64,000 bases of DNA from Tethya wilhelma (lineage: Eukaryota > Porifera > Demospongiae > Tethyida > Tethyidae). Positions 45,053-58,159 of this stretch are shown piece by piece. The notes below the pieces were generated by a model. That model had not been told where the DNA came from, made no database searches, and saw only the letters and a program-made list of their open reading frames with translations. The DNA lies in assembly GCA_964030475.1 (NCBI GenBank), contig CAXIPT010000023.1:143138-207137 (forward strand), written 5' to 3'. How positions within the stretch are numbered: position 1 is the first letter of the stretch; each line of letters begins with the position of its first letter. The translations under genes were made by a program, and so were the position numbers.

Positions 45053-46000
45053 CTGTACATAATCCCATCTAATACATTTTCTCCCATTTGGTTATGGCTC
45101 ATAATTCCAACCCTCTAGCAAAATAGCAGGGTGGTTATGGCAACCATCAGGGTAGTAATTTGCATATTCAAATGATTTTTGTCTATAGCTAGTTTAAAAA
45201 TTGCTTTCAAAAAAGATGATTTTTATTCCAACGTGGAGGTACAGCCAACATGCCTATAGTGACACAATACATGGATAAAAATTCACAGGGAAAATGCGCA
45301 TCAAAGACGGCATCGTCTTTCAGCCGTATTTGTGGAAAATACGGTGAAAAGACAGCCAGTGTCACGGTACCGTCAAAGTCCGTATTTAGACTATTATTAT
45401 TGATGGACTTCGAAGACGGGTTCCGTCTGTATTTCTGTATACCATCTGTGTACGCCTTTTTTTCTGCCTGCTAAACCGTCTTTCTCCAGCGGAGAGTAGC
45501 GAGGACGGCTACCATGTTCTTTGTCGTGATTTTTCTACATGATTTACTATTCTCACATGATTGCAATTGCAAAATAAACTTTGAACTTTACAAAAAAATA
45601 ATAAATACAAGAAATAAGAAAAAGCTAGAGTAGAGTTTGAACGTTAAGGGTTAGCTTCAAATCGTTGTAATTCTCTGGTGATAAAGGGGAGCTGTAGAAG
45701 GTAAAATAGTAATGATTTATAATCACACAGTAAATAACTGTTAGCTAAATACAATAGTTGTTGAGATATTCACCTGGCATTGTATTTATACTGCATGTCA
45801 CAAACCTAGTAGTCCTGCTGTTTGCACAAGTCTATATACTTCCTACAGCCTGAAAGAGTTTTTATTTGAACTAGTTATTTACAAACTGAGCAGTTTTATA
45901 CCTAACATGTATTACAGCTCAGCCATCTTCATTGAACAGCAGCATCTGTACACAAACTGAAGGGACTGTTGTACAGAATAATATTATTTACCCTTACCTT
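45053..46000. other. No gene seen
   Basis: Unassigned. 45290-45480 contains GACGGCATCGTCTTTC-type CG-bearing repeats in both orientations that may be part of an old element. Confidence 0.45.
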
Positions 46001-46011
46001 CATAAGGACTT

Positions 46012-46203
46012 GAGTGGGTCTTCTGCTGTCTGGATGTTGCGTCTTTTGCTAGGTTCCCCAAGACTGTGTGTGTGTGTGTGTGCGTGTGAGAGAAAGAGAT
46101 TGAGTGAAGCTTTGAATCAAGTGGGTCTTGTGCTGTCTGGATGTTGCATCCATTGTCAGCAGCCTGTCAAGATGTTGCGCCTTTTGTCAGGTACCCAGAG
46201 ACT

Positions 46204-46262
<59 letters not shown>
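46012..46262 (+). repeat. Short tandem block with (TG)n(GA)n tails
   Basis: GTGGGTCTTNTGCTGTCTGG occurs at about 46015 and 46122, each followed by CCAGACTGTG-like sequence and TG/GA runs (46066-46082, 46203-46261). An inverted relative (CATCCAGACAGCACAAGACC) is at about 47748, on the other side of CE copy g. Confidence 0.7.
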
Positions 46263-46264
<2 letters not shown>

Positions 46265-46545
46265 ATGTTTGTGAGTTGTACCATGCTACATACAGTAATG
46301 ATCAGATCAGCACACCAATGGAAATAAACTTACCTTTGTTACAGTCTTGTTGCTAACTTGTAGGAAGTATAATTTGTACATTTTTGATGTAAACAAAAAC
46401 AATATATTACCACTATTTGATTTCACGATATGAATATTTTTAGACAAGCTATATTATCCCTGATTGTGGACCATTGTTGTTTGACTGTATGTGAGAAAGA
46501 AAACTACATGTATACTATAGCTACATGTAGCAAATTTAATTTATA

Positions 46546-47612
46546 CAAGTAAAAAAAAACATTGGAAATGTATTAAGACATAGGAATGGCAAATCGTAAA
46601 AAGAACGCAAACAAGATGGAATGGCTGTTTGAGTGTGTGCAGAATTCTTCCTGTGTGGGCTGCATGTAGTACTCTCTTTCCATGTNNATGTTGCCCACAG
46701 GAATAATTCTTTACACACTCAAACAGCCATTCCATCTTGTTTGCGTTCTTTTTACGATTTGCCATTCCTATGTCTTAATACATTTCCAATGTTGTTTTTT
46801 ACTTGTTTTATTCTCATTTTTTCATTATTCTATGAATCACATTTGAGTTTGTGTGTATATGTTAGTTACATGTATACTATCAGCATGGATATTCAGTGAA
46901 GCATCTCAGGAATCTTGAGCTGTATCTAACAAAATTTACTTCAGTGATGGAGCTGTATCCAACAAAATTTACTTGTTTTTGCTCATCTTCTTATAATGAC
47001 AACTACATAACAAACCTGAAAGTAGTCTATTCATCTCCTAAATACTGAAGACTGAAAGGTTACAGAGACTTTTACTACCAGAAATCTTCAGGTAAAGCAG
47101 GCAGGCAACGTTCGGATTTCAAATAACGCACACTTGTCTATCTGGAAAAGGGTCGTCAACTTGATTTCCCAAGTAGCTGATGAATTATTAATGAGTATAG
47201 AAATGAATGGCTGCCATACGGAGAAGGCGCTTTTCGTCTTGTATCTAGCGACTCAGCTAGAGAGACGAATAACCGATACAAAAAGCACGTGAAGACAAAG
47301 AAACCAAGTAAATTCGTTCAAGAATCAGCTACTGAAAGTGAGCAGTCTTTGAGAAAAGTCTTGCCAACATAGAAGAATAAGAAGAAGAAGATAGAGAAAA
47401 TTGGAGGTTTGGCATATTTTAGTTAAATACTTAAGCGATGGTTTTAGGCCATGTTTTTAGGCTCATTAGAAAGAGAATGAGCTAAAAAGTAGCTTTAGAA
47501 GCCTTATAGTGCCAAGCGCTCGTTTTTTGCAGAGTTATTAGTGTGAATATTTGTATTGCGCTAATGGGCCATCCGTGCCATTCCTATGTACCCAGTACTA
47601 CCGTACTGGGAA
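46546..47612 (-). mobile_element. CE composite element, copy g (complete)
   Basis: TA|CAAGTAAAAAAAAACATTGG..., fold-back 46560-46800 with a two-base gap in its loop, body, then hairpin tip CCCAGTACTACCGTACTGGG-AA|TA. Confidence 0.88.
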
Positions 47613-47823
47613 TACCACTCGTTTATCTTTGTTGCTTCATCCATTGCTACCTCAGTATAAAGAAGAAAAACAACTGCAACATCAACATCTACAAAATCAA
47701 ACTCTAAACCATTGGAAATAGACAGGCTGCTTATGATGGATGCACCATCCAGACAGCACAAGACCCACACAAAGCATCATTCAATTTCTCTCTCTCTTTC
47801 TCTTTCTCTGAGTGTGCATGCTT

Positions 47824-47825
<2 letters not shown>

Positions 47826-47862
<37 letters not shown>
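47826..47862 (+). repeat. (TG)n microsatellite
   Basis: TG run preceded by a CT-rich tract at 47788-47811. Confidence 0.9.
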
Positions 47863-47865
<3 letters not shown>

Positions 47866-48197
47866 CTGTGATATTATGGTTACACCTGTGGTTGTGGTTA
47901 CATTAATGCAAGCCCTGCAGCAAGGTCAGTTTGTGGTAAAATAATACTGATGTACTGAACCCAAAAGGGAGGGATTTCACATGAGTTTTGGTTACACAAT
48001 TACACAACTTAGACTCAAAATGGGTCAGCTATCAAAAGTTATGTCCCGTTCCTATACCCCAAGTTATAGAGCATATTTTCAGTTATTCCCAAAAGTCAAA
48101 GCTACAATCTATAAGTCCATTAAAAATAAGTGGACTTACAACCAGCTCAACGGAACCAGGTACATTTACTATATAATAGTTAGAGGACGAGTCCAAG

Positions 48198-48303
48198 GTC
48201 TCTACGCTATTTAGAGGCCCAAAGGCCCGAGGCTGTAGCGTCCCGAGTGTAGCGAGGGCGCTACTAAGGGCCTGAGGGCCTCTAAATAGCTTAGAGACCA
48301 TTG
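48198..48303. repeat. Imperfect palindrome around GGTCTCTA
   Basis: GGTCTCTACGCTATTTAGAG and CTCTAAATAGCTTAGAGACC face each other around a GC-rich loop. A similar motif pair (AGGTCTCTATTGAGCTT) lies at 49391-49431. Confidence 0.7.
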
Positions 48304-48414
48304 GACGAGGCCTCTAACTGGTTTAGAATATAGGCCTAACGGCCCTAGCAACAAAACAGAACAAGAAATTCTATTGGATATCCACAAAAATCCGAGCAAC
48401 TATTACCTAGCTAC

Positions 48415-49047
48415 CTTTAACCACGTTTACACGCAGCGCTCAAGCCAGCTTCAAAGCTGGCTTGGTATTACATGTAAATGCGCACAAGTGGCTTGGATCC
48501 AGATTGAAGCCACTTGATCCAATCCATATCCGGTACGTGGATCTGAAGCCGGATTGAATCCGGATTCGAGCCTTCACGTGTAAATAGTCCAAACTGGGTT
48601 GGAAGTGGATTACAGCTAGCTAGTCATACTTAGCTAGTAAAACAATGCTAGTTGGTTTGCTGTGAGTTGTAGAATCGTGTTTAAACCCTAGCGCTATATT
48701 TTTTTTAACCAAAATTTAGCCTGCTATCAAGAATATCAACGTACAAAGAAAAATGATGGATTTCTGTCACAAGAAACACTTGGGGAAAAAACAGGAAAGT
48801 TACTTTTGCACAAAATAGACCTGTGTAGACTCTTACCTCTGCCTGTTGAGCTTTCAAAGAAAGAATATTCTACTCGCTTAGATTTTCATTCTAATTAATG
48901 TACACCTGGTTACATCATTGATCCGGTTTCAAGCCAGGTTTGCGTTTACACTACAGCAGGACTGTACTAGTAGGTGTAAACACTCCCAATCCGGATTCTA
49001 ACCAGTTTGATTATAATCCGGATTGGCGTGTGTAAACTGGGTTATAA
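48415..49047. mobile_element. ~630-bp TIR element of the GTTTACAC type
   Basis: Left TTAACCACGTTTACACGC and inverted right TTATAACCCAGTTTACAC. Internal repeats of AATCCGGATT and GTGTAAA. No coding. Such ends are common in several MITE groups; I do not assign a superfamily. Confidence 0.5.
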
Positions 49048-50008
49048 TATGTAAATTCATCTTGGTTCCGAGTGTCAAGCTAGTTACGTAGACTTAAAAG
49101 ATTCATTTTGGCTTACTCTCAAGTTTGTCAAGCTATGGATTGTCCTCCATAGATACTCGAGCTACTTATGGCGAGACTTCAAGCCTTCTTTTCTTCTTGT
49201 TGCCAAGGTGACCCAGGTGGGAGTGGTTTGGAAATGAGTTCAGAGGTCAAACTTTAAAACTGAGCACAGCGCTAGCATAGCTGACCTGCTAGCGCTTGAA
49301 CAAGCTGGACGGTTTTTCAAGAAAACAATAGAAGATACTGGTATAGTATTAGTTGTTTGAGTTTGCCTCAGACACTTAGAAGACCTGCAGGTCTCTATTG
49401 AGCTTTGTAGGTCTCTAAGCTCAATAGAGACCTGTGATTGACCAATCAGATTACAGTATTTATGACAACTATATTCTAAAAATAAAATAAAATACGTGGT
49501 AACTAACTTACAGTAAAAACTATTTTGGATCTCAAGACAAGATGAAGTTTTCTCCCACTGGACTACCCTGACTTCTGCCTAGCCCGCCCTCTCCATAGCA
49601 TGTCACCCTAGTAGGAAGACTAATGGGGCCAAAACTAGGGGGCATGGCAATGGGTGCTTCCCTGATGACCGGGAAATGAACTATAGAGCTAGCTTCTATT
49701 TTCTTTTTTTAATTTGTTATTAATAAAGCTATATCATACACAAGGGTTGCCCTAGCAAATTTAAAATAGCAGTACAGTAGTCAGGTTTGGGACCATATCA
49801 TGCACAGGTTAATCAATTAAGTCATGTGTATCCAACATCTTCATTTCAAAATAATATGCATGTTTACAGGAAAAATTAATATAAAAAATTCGTCTGTTCT
49901 TCATACTACGGAAATAGTCTAGAGCTTTTTCATAGTCCATTTCATTAATTGGAGGGCCTCAATTGTAATTCTCATGAGCATATCCAATGTTTTAGTACTT
50001 AATGAGGA
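49048..50008. other. No gene; one palindrome
   Basis: Contains the 17-bp-armed palindrome at 49391-49431. The rest is AT-rich, unassigned sequence. Confidence 0.5.
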
Positions 50009-53000
50009 TTAAAGTCTAGTTTTGATCCTATTTTGAGCACTGAAAACACGTTCACATGCTGCATTAGACATTAAGATTATTAAGCAAGCATGTGCCAGCT
50101 TGATCATTCCAGGATAGATGTCACTGTAAGATTTGTACATCATACTCCAAAACTCTAAAGTGTCCATATTGTGATGCCGAATAACTAGTCTCTGAAAAGT
50201 AGGAAGTTCACCTAGGCACTCTTCTTTGCTGACTATCGGAGCAAAGTATACCCCCTCACTTTCTTTCTCTGTACCATAGTGCTCTAACAAAGTTAGTAGG
50301 TGATCTTTACAAAAACTAGACACTTCAGATGCACTCTTAGGGTATGATTTTGGTATAAGAACCTGCATACCAGTTAGCAGAGATACTCTCGGGAATCGAT
50401 CTGTGATATTTTGTATCACATAAGAGAGAAACTGTGCTTTAATGCTAGTGAATTCACTCTCTTCTGAGCTGCTGTGTCTACTGCTACTTGATGATGAAAT
50501 TGTAAAGCCTTTATAGGTGTTATTTTTGCTAGTGTCCGACAAAAAATCAGCCAAATAATTGCAGCTGGAATCATTGATCTTCATATCTTGCAAGGTCTGT
50601 AGCACATGAGATAATTGTGTTTCAACTGTGCCAAACACAAGATCTTCATTCTGAAAAACCCGGCTTAACTTGTTAGTTTGATCGAGAACATCACACAGTA
50701 AATTTAGTGTAGCAACAAATTTATAGGACTGAAGTCTACGTACAAGTCCGTGAGCTGTATCATCACCATCTTCTGCATCTTGTTCTAAAGCTGTACGAAG
50801 TGAAGAATAGCAGCGACGTAACGTATGTACAGCTTCACCCAGACTTAGCCAACGAATTTCAAAAATATTTTTCATTTTTAGAATCGGATCGTTCAAGATT
50901 GTTTGTATTTCTCTCAATGCATGGGATTTGTTGGCTGAGCGACTATAATAAGAGTAGATGGTACTTACAGATTTTTGAAATAAAACCAAGTATGGCAAAT
51001 CACTTGCAGCATGGCTGACAGCCAAAGCAAGACGGTGGTTGACACAGTGCACAGGTACACAGAAGGGGTTATCATTCAAAAGATGTGCTTGAAGACCTGC
51101 TATTCGACCCACCATTGCACTTGCTCCATCTGTTCCTAGCCCTAGTACCTTGCTGATAGCAATACACTTTTGTTCAAGTATGCTCGACAGGGCAGAATAC
51201 ATTGCAATGCCTGTACCATCTGCTATATCCACACACTTCACATACTTAGCTACAACTTGACCATCTTTATCAATAGCTCTAAGATGATAGCTAGATGTTT
51301 CTGTACAGAAATGTCTGTACTCTCGTCTACACCAACGCCAAAGCATGTCCGTCTTTTCCTTAACAACTCTATTTAGACAAAACAGAATCTCGTCAAAAAT
51401 ACGGTGGCTAGTATATTTGGCATTATCCCCAACGTTAAGATCATTGATCTCCTTTACACCAACCATCCAAAGGAATTCAAGGAGTGACGGATATTTACGG
51501 TTGGCGATTTCTTCTTTTGCTAACCAATACACACATTTAACAGGCAATATCATTGCCTTTTCTCTACGGGTGTGAGTATGAGAAAAAAAGAGAGCATAAA
51601 TCCTTACAAGACTCCGCTTCAACAGCTGCCTGATGGTCTTTGGTTGTAGCATGATCATGACAGCTTTCAGTCCTGTGATATTCCCAGTACGGTAGTACTG
51701 GGTACATAGGAATGGCACGGATGCCCCATTAGCGAAATAGAAATATTCACGCGAATAACTCTGCAAAAAACGAGCACTTGGTACTATAAGGCTTCTAAAG
51801 CTTCATTTTAGCTCATTCTCTTTCTATTGAGCCTAAAAACATGGCCTAAAACCATCGCTAAAGTACTTAACTAAATTATGCCAAACCTCCAATTTTCTCC
51901 ATCTTCTTCTTCTTCTTCTTCTGCTTCTTCTATCTTGGCACGACTTTTCTCAGAGACCGCTCGCTTTCAGAAGCTGATTCATGAACGAATAAACTTGGTT
52001 TCTTTGTCTTCAGGTCCTTTTGGCATCGTTTTTGCATGTCTCTCGTTCAGTCACTAGATACAAGACAAAAAGCGCTTTCTCCGTATGGTAGCCATTAATT
52101 TCTATACTCGTGAATAATTCATTAGCTACGAGGGAACTCAAATTGACGACCCTTTTCCAGTTAGACAAGTGTGCGTTATTTGGAATCCGAATACTTGCTG
52201 CCTGCTCTGTTTCACCTGAAGATTTCTGGTTGTGCTGAAGTCTTTGTAATCAGTTACCTTTCAGTCTTAAATGTTTAGGTGAGTAGACTACTTTGTTACA
52301 TATTTGTCATTATAAGAAGATGAACAAAGCAAGTAAATTTTGTACGGTACAGCTCTAGCCTCCTAACTAATAAGCTAGCTGTAATGTCCATGCTGATAGT
52401 GTACAAGTAACTACCATATACACACAAACTCAAATGTGATTCGTAGAATTATGAAAAAATGAGAACAAACAAGTGAAAAAAACATTGGAAATGTAATGAG
52501 ACATAGGAATGGCCAAATCGTAAAAAAGGAAGGGAACAAGATGGAATACGGCTGTTTGAGTGTGTAAAGAATTATTCCTATGGGCAACATGAAGAACACA
52601 ACATGGGAAGAGAGTACTACATGCAGCCCACACAGGAATGATTCTTTACACACTCAAACAGCCGTATTCCATCTTGTTCCCTTCCTTTTTTACGATTTGG
52701 CCATTCCTATGTCTCATTACATTTCCAATGTTTTTTTCACTTGTAGAATTATTAGTGAAGCTAGTATAGCATGCTGCAATTTAGCTAATATACTGTTCAA
52801 TTTACCTGAAATTGGATCATCCTTTGGTGAAAGCATTGTCTTTACTATGCTTCTTACAAATTGAACAAAACATTAGCCCGCACTCATATTGAAGCCAACT
52901 GTGTTTTGTAAGCCACTTATCTTGAAACTTGAATACTTTAGATTGTGTCTGTGTCTCAGTCCTAGTCCTTTTAGAAGAAGATTGTTCATCACTAGGATCA

Positions 53001-53068
53001 CTAGAGTCACAACTAACACTTCGTTTTTTGGATAAAAAACCGTCCAGCCCGATTTGTCTTGACGTGGC
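50009..53068 (-). pseudogene. hAT-like transposase gene (TTF-type finger), broken
   Basis: N-terminal exon 53068-52803: MATSRQIGLDGFLSKK, a Ser/Lys-rich linker, then KWLTKHSWLQY and MFCSICKKHSKDNAFTKG with a TGA where a finger Cys is expected. After an intron holding CE copy h, the main exon runs from 51690: HDHATTKDHQAAVEAE lies in another frame from VYWLAKEEIANRKYPSLLEF. The DESTDIS catalytic motif (about 51325) is again out of frame with its flanks. In frame are LGLGTDGASAMVGR, VHCVNHRLALAVSHA (hAT CxxH) and the dimerisation end LIILMSNAACERVFSAQNRI. The straight 585-codon frame therefore hides paired frameshifts, and the catalytic Asp is lost. Confidence 0.8.
51681..52743 (+). mobile_element. 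CE composite element, copy h (complete)
   Basis: TA|TTCCCAGTACGGTAGTACTG... to a fold-back at about 52480-52735 and TTTTCACTTG|TA. It lies in the intron of the hAT-like pseudogene. Fold-back arms share private variants (GGAAGGGAAC and GGAATACGGC) found in no other copy. Confidence 0.9.
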
Positions 53069-53182
53069 CATCTCTTCTGCTGGCACCTGGCTGAGCACAT
53101 GGCTCTGACCATAAATATTAAACTGTTCAAATTATCAGAAATTTCAAAATTTCTTGTATTTTTTCAACAGTCAAAATGCCCG

Positions 53183-53654
53183 NTACATAATATTATGATC
53201 ATATACACACACCAACTCCTAAAATGTGAAGCAGCAAATGTCCCGAGTAAGAGCATAATTATGTCCCTAGGAGTAGCTCAGGGGTTCAATCGACAAAGTC
53301 CTTCTCACCCTTGGTTTGTTCTAGGCAGTCCTGGAATGACCCCTCCCCCCAATCTCAATCTGTCACACATCCACGGATGTGGCATCGGATACACCCCGGC
53401 TGACGGGGAAGTGACAATCCCCAGCTCGTTCATCAGCAGCTCTTCGGAGTGGTGGTTGTTGACCTATGATCCACTCAAGTTTCTTTCCATACCCCAAGGA
53501 TACCTCACATGATTATGAATAATTTGTTACTCTGCATATACCTGTAAACTACTACATTATGCATGATTTAAACAGCCACTACAAGAATACTATAAATGTT
53601 TTAAACCAACTTGAATTTAAAAAATATTCTCAATAAAAAATCTTTTCTAGAAAT
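53183..53654. other. Unassigned GC-richer segment
   Basis: 53270-53512 is richer in GC, with an open frame of proline/serine-rich composition and no coding signature I trust. TAGCTCAGGGGTTCAATC at about 53273 resembles pol III box motifs but forms no tRNA. Confidence 0.3.
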
Positions 53655-53660
53655 TAGAGA

Positions 53661-54371
53661 TATGGCTGAAACACAGCTTGAGACATTTCTTTCAACAAAA
53701 GCTAGTGACTATCTATCTCATCAAAAGAAAATCGACCACCTCTCTCATGCCCTCCGCTCTCAACAAGACATCTGATTTAGTAAACAAATCCCAAGAAGAT
53801 TCAAACCTACCAACTTCCTCAAAGTGTTTACCACCAACTCATTGAGCAACTTCAAACAAGAATTTGAAGACCTATTTTTCCAACAACTGGACAAAGCTAT
53901 CACACTGAATCCTCTTGGTCGAGCAAGAAGCACAAACATGTTTGGTGAACCTAGTAGAAACCCATCAAATATCTTTAAGTGAAACTTTCTCTCCTCAACA
54001 TCACTACAACTCCTGTTTCTCCCAGATTAAGCTAACATATCACACACCATCTCCTACCTTAAAAATATTCTGTTGAGAGTCACCAAACATGAAAAGAAAA
54101 ACAGAGTACCAAGAAGAATCCCCAACATCGAAGAAGCCTAAAACAGAAGACTGTTTTTTAGCCTCAGGCCACCACCCAGCATTCCCAACACCCTAACAGT
54201 CCATAACCTGACTAACCTTGCCCTATCTGAAAAGGACCTGTCAGTTCTTAATAAAGGCCTTTCCTTTGCCCCCTCCCCTATTGGTCGTCCCAATCATCAA
54301 GTACACCGAGAACTCTTGTCACAATTTGACAATTTCGCCAAGTGGCTAAGCAAACAAAAACAGAAAATATA
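53661..54371 (+). pseudogene. Penelope-like element, N-terminal segment
   Basis: MAETQLETFLSTKASDYLSH, then KIDHLSHALRSQQDI and after a TGA FSKQIPRRFKPTNFLK, followed later by VHNLTNLALSEKDLSVLNKG and LSFAPSPIG. These are the pre-RT motifs of Penelope-like proteins. Several stops. Confidence 0.7.
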
Positions 54372-55262
54372 TGTGACCTGTCAAGCGATAACCTAATGTT
54401 TGGAAATTTCTGCGAATTTTGAGTTAGCTATTCCACGTATATCTAGGCCTTCTCAGGAAGCGCATATCAAAATTTGATGCGCATAGCTATAGTAGTTTTC
54501 CAGATATAGCTGTTGCAAGCAGCCCTGCCTCCACTCATGGCTTCCTAGAAAAACGGTTGTAAAGTTGTTGCTAGGTAAACTATGGGCGGTCCGTATACTC
54601 TCTGTATCATAATTAGATCGTGTACAGTACATGCTGAATATTACCACAAACAGCCACGTGGCCAGTTTAATTATTTAGCGAGAAGCGAGTAGCTAGGAAA
54701 GAAGACCCAGGAGAAGGCTACTGGACTCATGGAGGTAAGCGCTTGCTAGTAAAATGCTAGATTCTAGGTAGAGTAAGTTCTAGGAACTAAGATAAGCTTC
54801 AAAATATCCTGTATGCGATCGCGTACAGGGTGAGGCAACACCCACAAGCAGAAAGCTGCTCTATGTGGGCACTTAAATTAGGCAAGCATATCAGAAGCTT
54901 TAGCTGATCTCTCTGTGCGTGTGCTGTACCAAAACTCTGTGAACAAAAGCCTATAAAGCAAAAATAACACTGAACAATAATTCATTTTTAACAGCAGCTG
55001 CCTATCTCATTAATATTCGCTATGGTCTGTTGCACAGCATAGCAACTGTTCTCTGTAGAAAAGAACTAGGCTGGTATTACTGTCTATATCTCTGCAACTA
55101 AAGCAGCTCCACCCCTCAAATTTTGCGTGGAGCATGCTGAAATGTAGCGCAACCCATCCGTGCAGTAAAAAAAATTTCGTGCAAAAATGCAAATTAAACT
55201 AAAACCGCATTTTACTCGAAAAACAATAATTTCCCAAACGTCTTTTCGCTTGACAGGTCACA
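54372..55262. mobile_element. 891-bp TGTGACC-family MITE in the Penelope-like element
   Basis: Left TGTGACCTGTCAAGCG and inverted right TGTGACCTGTCAAGCG (exact for 16 bases, then imperfect to ~35). Flanked by TATA at 54368-54371 and 55263-55266. The Penelope frame reads on across one copy of TATA, so the ends are exact. Confidence 0.92.
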
Positions 55263-55583
55263 TATAGAATTGTAGATATTAATACTGAAGAAATCTTTGT
55301 TTATAAAAAAATTAAATTTTTACCAAAACACCACACCACCTCGTATGCTGAACTCTACTCTGAAGATTCAACTCTTGAAAATTATATTATGACTAAAACA
55401 GCAGAATTAGATGCACAACTACCCAACATCTTTCACCTACAAAAATTTAATAACAACCTAAGTAAATCAGAAATTTAATGCATAAAGAATCTAAAGAAAA
55501 AATCAGATCCATTACCATTAAACAGGCTGACAAAAATCTTGGTATAGTCATCATGAACACAGAGGATTATATGTCCATCAATG
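55263..55583 (+). pseudogene. Penelope-like element, early RT segment
   Basis: RIVDINTEEIFVYKKIKFLP, later a Lys-rich stretch and ITIKQADKNLGIVIMNTEDY, the first RT block (K.ADK..G.V.M...DY). The frame stops where the hAT-type element is inserted. A frameshift lies near 55475. Confidence 0.75.
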
Positions 55584-55899
55584 CATAGCTCTCAAGTGAC
55601 CCGCATTTGGTGGGTCTGACCAGCATTTGCCCAGTAAAATCCGCTGACCCGCTTAACTACCCTAAAAACCTTCAACACAGGGCCCCCACAGGTCTGGCTG
55701 CCAGACGGCAGCACTATAAACCGCGTAGCTATAGCTATTACAGTTAAACTTAGGACTCACCCTCAGCGCTTCAGGCTTGCTGGCTCTCTTTTAGGATGTT
55801 CTTTAGTCTCTAACTTGATTTTACTATGTCTGCAATGCATTAACTGTTTTTTCAGTGAGGCTCAGCTGCCTGCTCTGCTACTAGCACATAGCCTGTAAA

Positions 55900-56880
55900 T
55901 GCTTATTCAACAATAATTTACTTCAGTGCCGTGTTATTTAATGCGCGCCCTATGAATAAATTTATTGAAACTTAACTTCCTGCTGCGAGGAAAAAGTCTA
56001 AAGACTGAAGTCAAGTGTAGCTTGTGTAGCTATAGCTATGTCAAAGATGAAGAGAAAGCACTCTGTCTCTAATTTTCAAAGAGACTGGTCCAACTTCTGG
56101 CCATGTATTCAACCTGTCAGAGACAAAGTTTTGTGCACAGTTTGTCAATCAACATTTGGAATTGCTCATCAAGGCAGGAGGGATGTTGAGCGCCATATAC
56201 AGTGCAACCACATAAGAGACCAAAATTCTTAAAAATCTTTGCAAACGGTCAAAAGTGCATGAAATCAATAAATTTGTTGCTAACAAGCAGAATTTGGGTG
56301 GTTTCAAGCATTTTTGAAAATCAAAATTTCACCGTATCACTGTAGTTATTTTGCGAAGCCATAAATCTGCAGAATTTTGCAAAAATGCTNATGCTTATTC
56401 AACAATAATTTACTTCAGTGCCGTGTTATTTAATGCGCGCCCTATGAATAAATTTATTGAAACTTAACTTCCTGCTGCGAGGAAAAAGTCTAAAGACTGA
56501 AGTCAAGTGTAGCTTGTGTAGCTATAGCTATGTCAAAGATGAAGAGAAAGCACTCTGTCTCTAATTTTCAAAGAGACTGGTCCAACTTCTGGCCATGTAT
56601 TCAACCTGTCAGAGACAAAGTTTTGTGCACAGTTTGTCAATCAACATTTGGAATTGCTCATCAAGGCAGGAGGGATGTTGAGCGCCATATACAGTGCAAC
56701 CACATAAGAGACCAAAATTCTTAAAAATCTTTGCAAACGGTCAAAAGTGCATGAAATCAATAAATTTGTTGCTAACAAGCAGAATTTGGGTGGTTTCAAG
56801 CATTTTTGAAAATCAAAATTTCACCGTATCACTGTAGTTATTTTGCGAAGCCATAAATCTGCAGAATTTTGCAAAAATGC
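55900..56880 (+). repeat. 490-bp exact duplication across a contig join
   Basis: 55900-56389 repeats as 56391-56880 without visible difference, split by n56390. An unmerged contig overlap is the simplest reading, so the BED-finger exon (56038 and 56530) should be counted once. Confidence 0.85.
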
Positions 56881-57408
56881 TCTAAAAATGCTCTTTTAGC
56901 TAACAAAATGCAACGGTTTGGACGAATGCCAAGGGCCTGCTCTACCAAACTTGGTACATTGCTAAGTCATTTCTTTGTCTATCTACAGATCAAATCTGGG
57001 ACCTTAACTCGCACTGGAAGCTATATTTTCTATCCCTAACTTTTTTGCACTAAATTTCGCATATTTTTTGGCTTTATGCAAGCATTTCTTGCTTATACTC
57101 ATGAGTTAAGAGCTCTGATTTGGAACATATATTCATCAATGCAGCCTCTAACTCTCTATAAAATCTGGACTCTTAACTCCCAGTAGTTTGTCCAATCTTA
57201 TCCCTAACGTTTTTTCCTTACCGTTCTTTGCAAACGGTGAGCCACGCCCTCCCACAATCACGTGACCAGACCCGCCCACTCACAGAAGCTTCACAAGTGA
57301 TCACCCTAAATATATGTACCATCACTAGATGGTAAGCCTTTAAGGTCTGGAAGTTATGTTGAGATAAACACAAAATCATGAATTTTGGTCTCTTATGTGG
57401 TTGCACTG
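56692..57408. mobile_element. 717-bp MITE, CAGTGCAACC ends, TA duplication
   Basis: CAGTGCAACCACATAAGAGA at the left matches the inverted right end over ~30 bp. Flanked by TA on both sides. With one TA restored the finger coding sequence is continuous. CAGT ends with TA targets are typical of Tc1/mariner-type MITEs. Confidence 0.88.
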
Positions 57409-58159
57409 TAGAAGGTAGTGAGCACAAGCATTTAGCTCAAATAGTTAATTCATGCCAGAGTGTAACATCATTTTTTCCGGATAGTTCATTTCAAGACAAA
57501 GTAACAAATGCTGAAGTCCTGTTCATTGGCTACATTTTAGAACACAACCTACCATTTGAAGCATCCTCTCAAGCTGGACCTCTGTTTCAAAAAATGTTTC
57601 CTGATAGTGATATTGCAAAAAGGTATGGATGTGCAGCAACAAAGACTGCAGCAATTGTGAATTATGCTATCGCACCTTCCTTGCATAATCTATTAGTGGA
57701 ATACCTTCAACACAACCCTTTTAGTCTTGCCATTGATGGCAGCAGTGATACATGCAGGCACAGAGAATATGTATCCTTTGGTGGTTAGAATTTACAATGC
57801 AGATACTGGTGAAGTCTGTTCCCGATTCTGGCAAATGTGTTTAGTATCTGACTGCACTGTAAAAGGTATTTTTACACAAGTTTCAAAGGCATTTGAAGAT
57901 TATTCTATACCTTGGAAGAATGTAATTGGATTAAGCCTTGACAATACATCAGTAAATATGGGAAGACATAATGGCCTCTATAGGAAGATTGAAGCAAAGA
58001 AAAGCTGTGTATACACCTGTGGCTGCCCTTGTCACATTATTCATAACACTGCAAGTCATGCATGTGAAGCATTTGCTAGAGCAACTGGGTTTGATGTTGG
58101 TGACTCTCTGTGTACTTAAGGCCTGGGTCAACAGCATACCTCATAATGTATAGTAACTA

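Noticed and set aside
53230..53512. Protein-coding exon with SPGMTPPPNLNLSH
   Set aside because: No family, no splice support and biased composition; left as unassigned.
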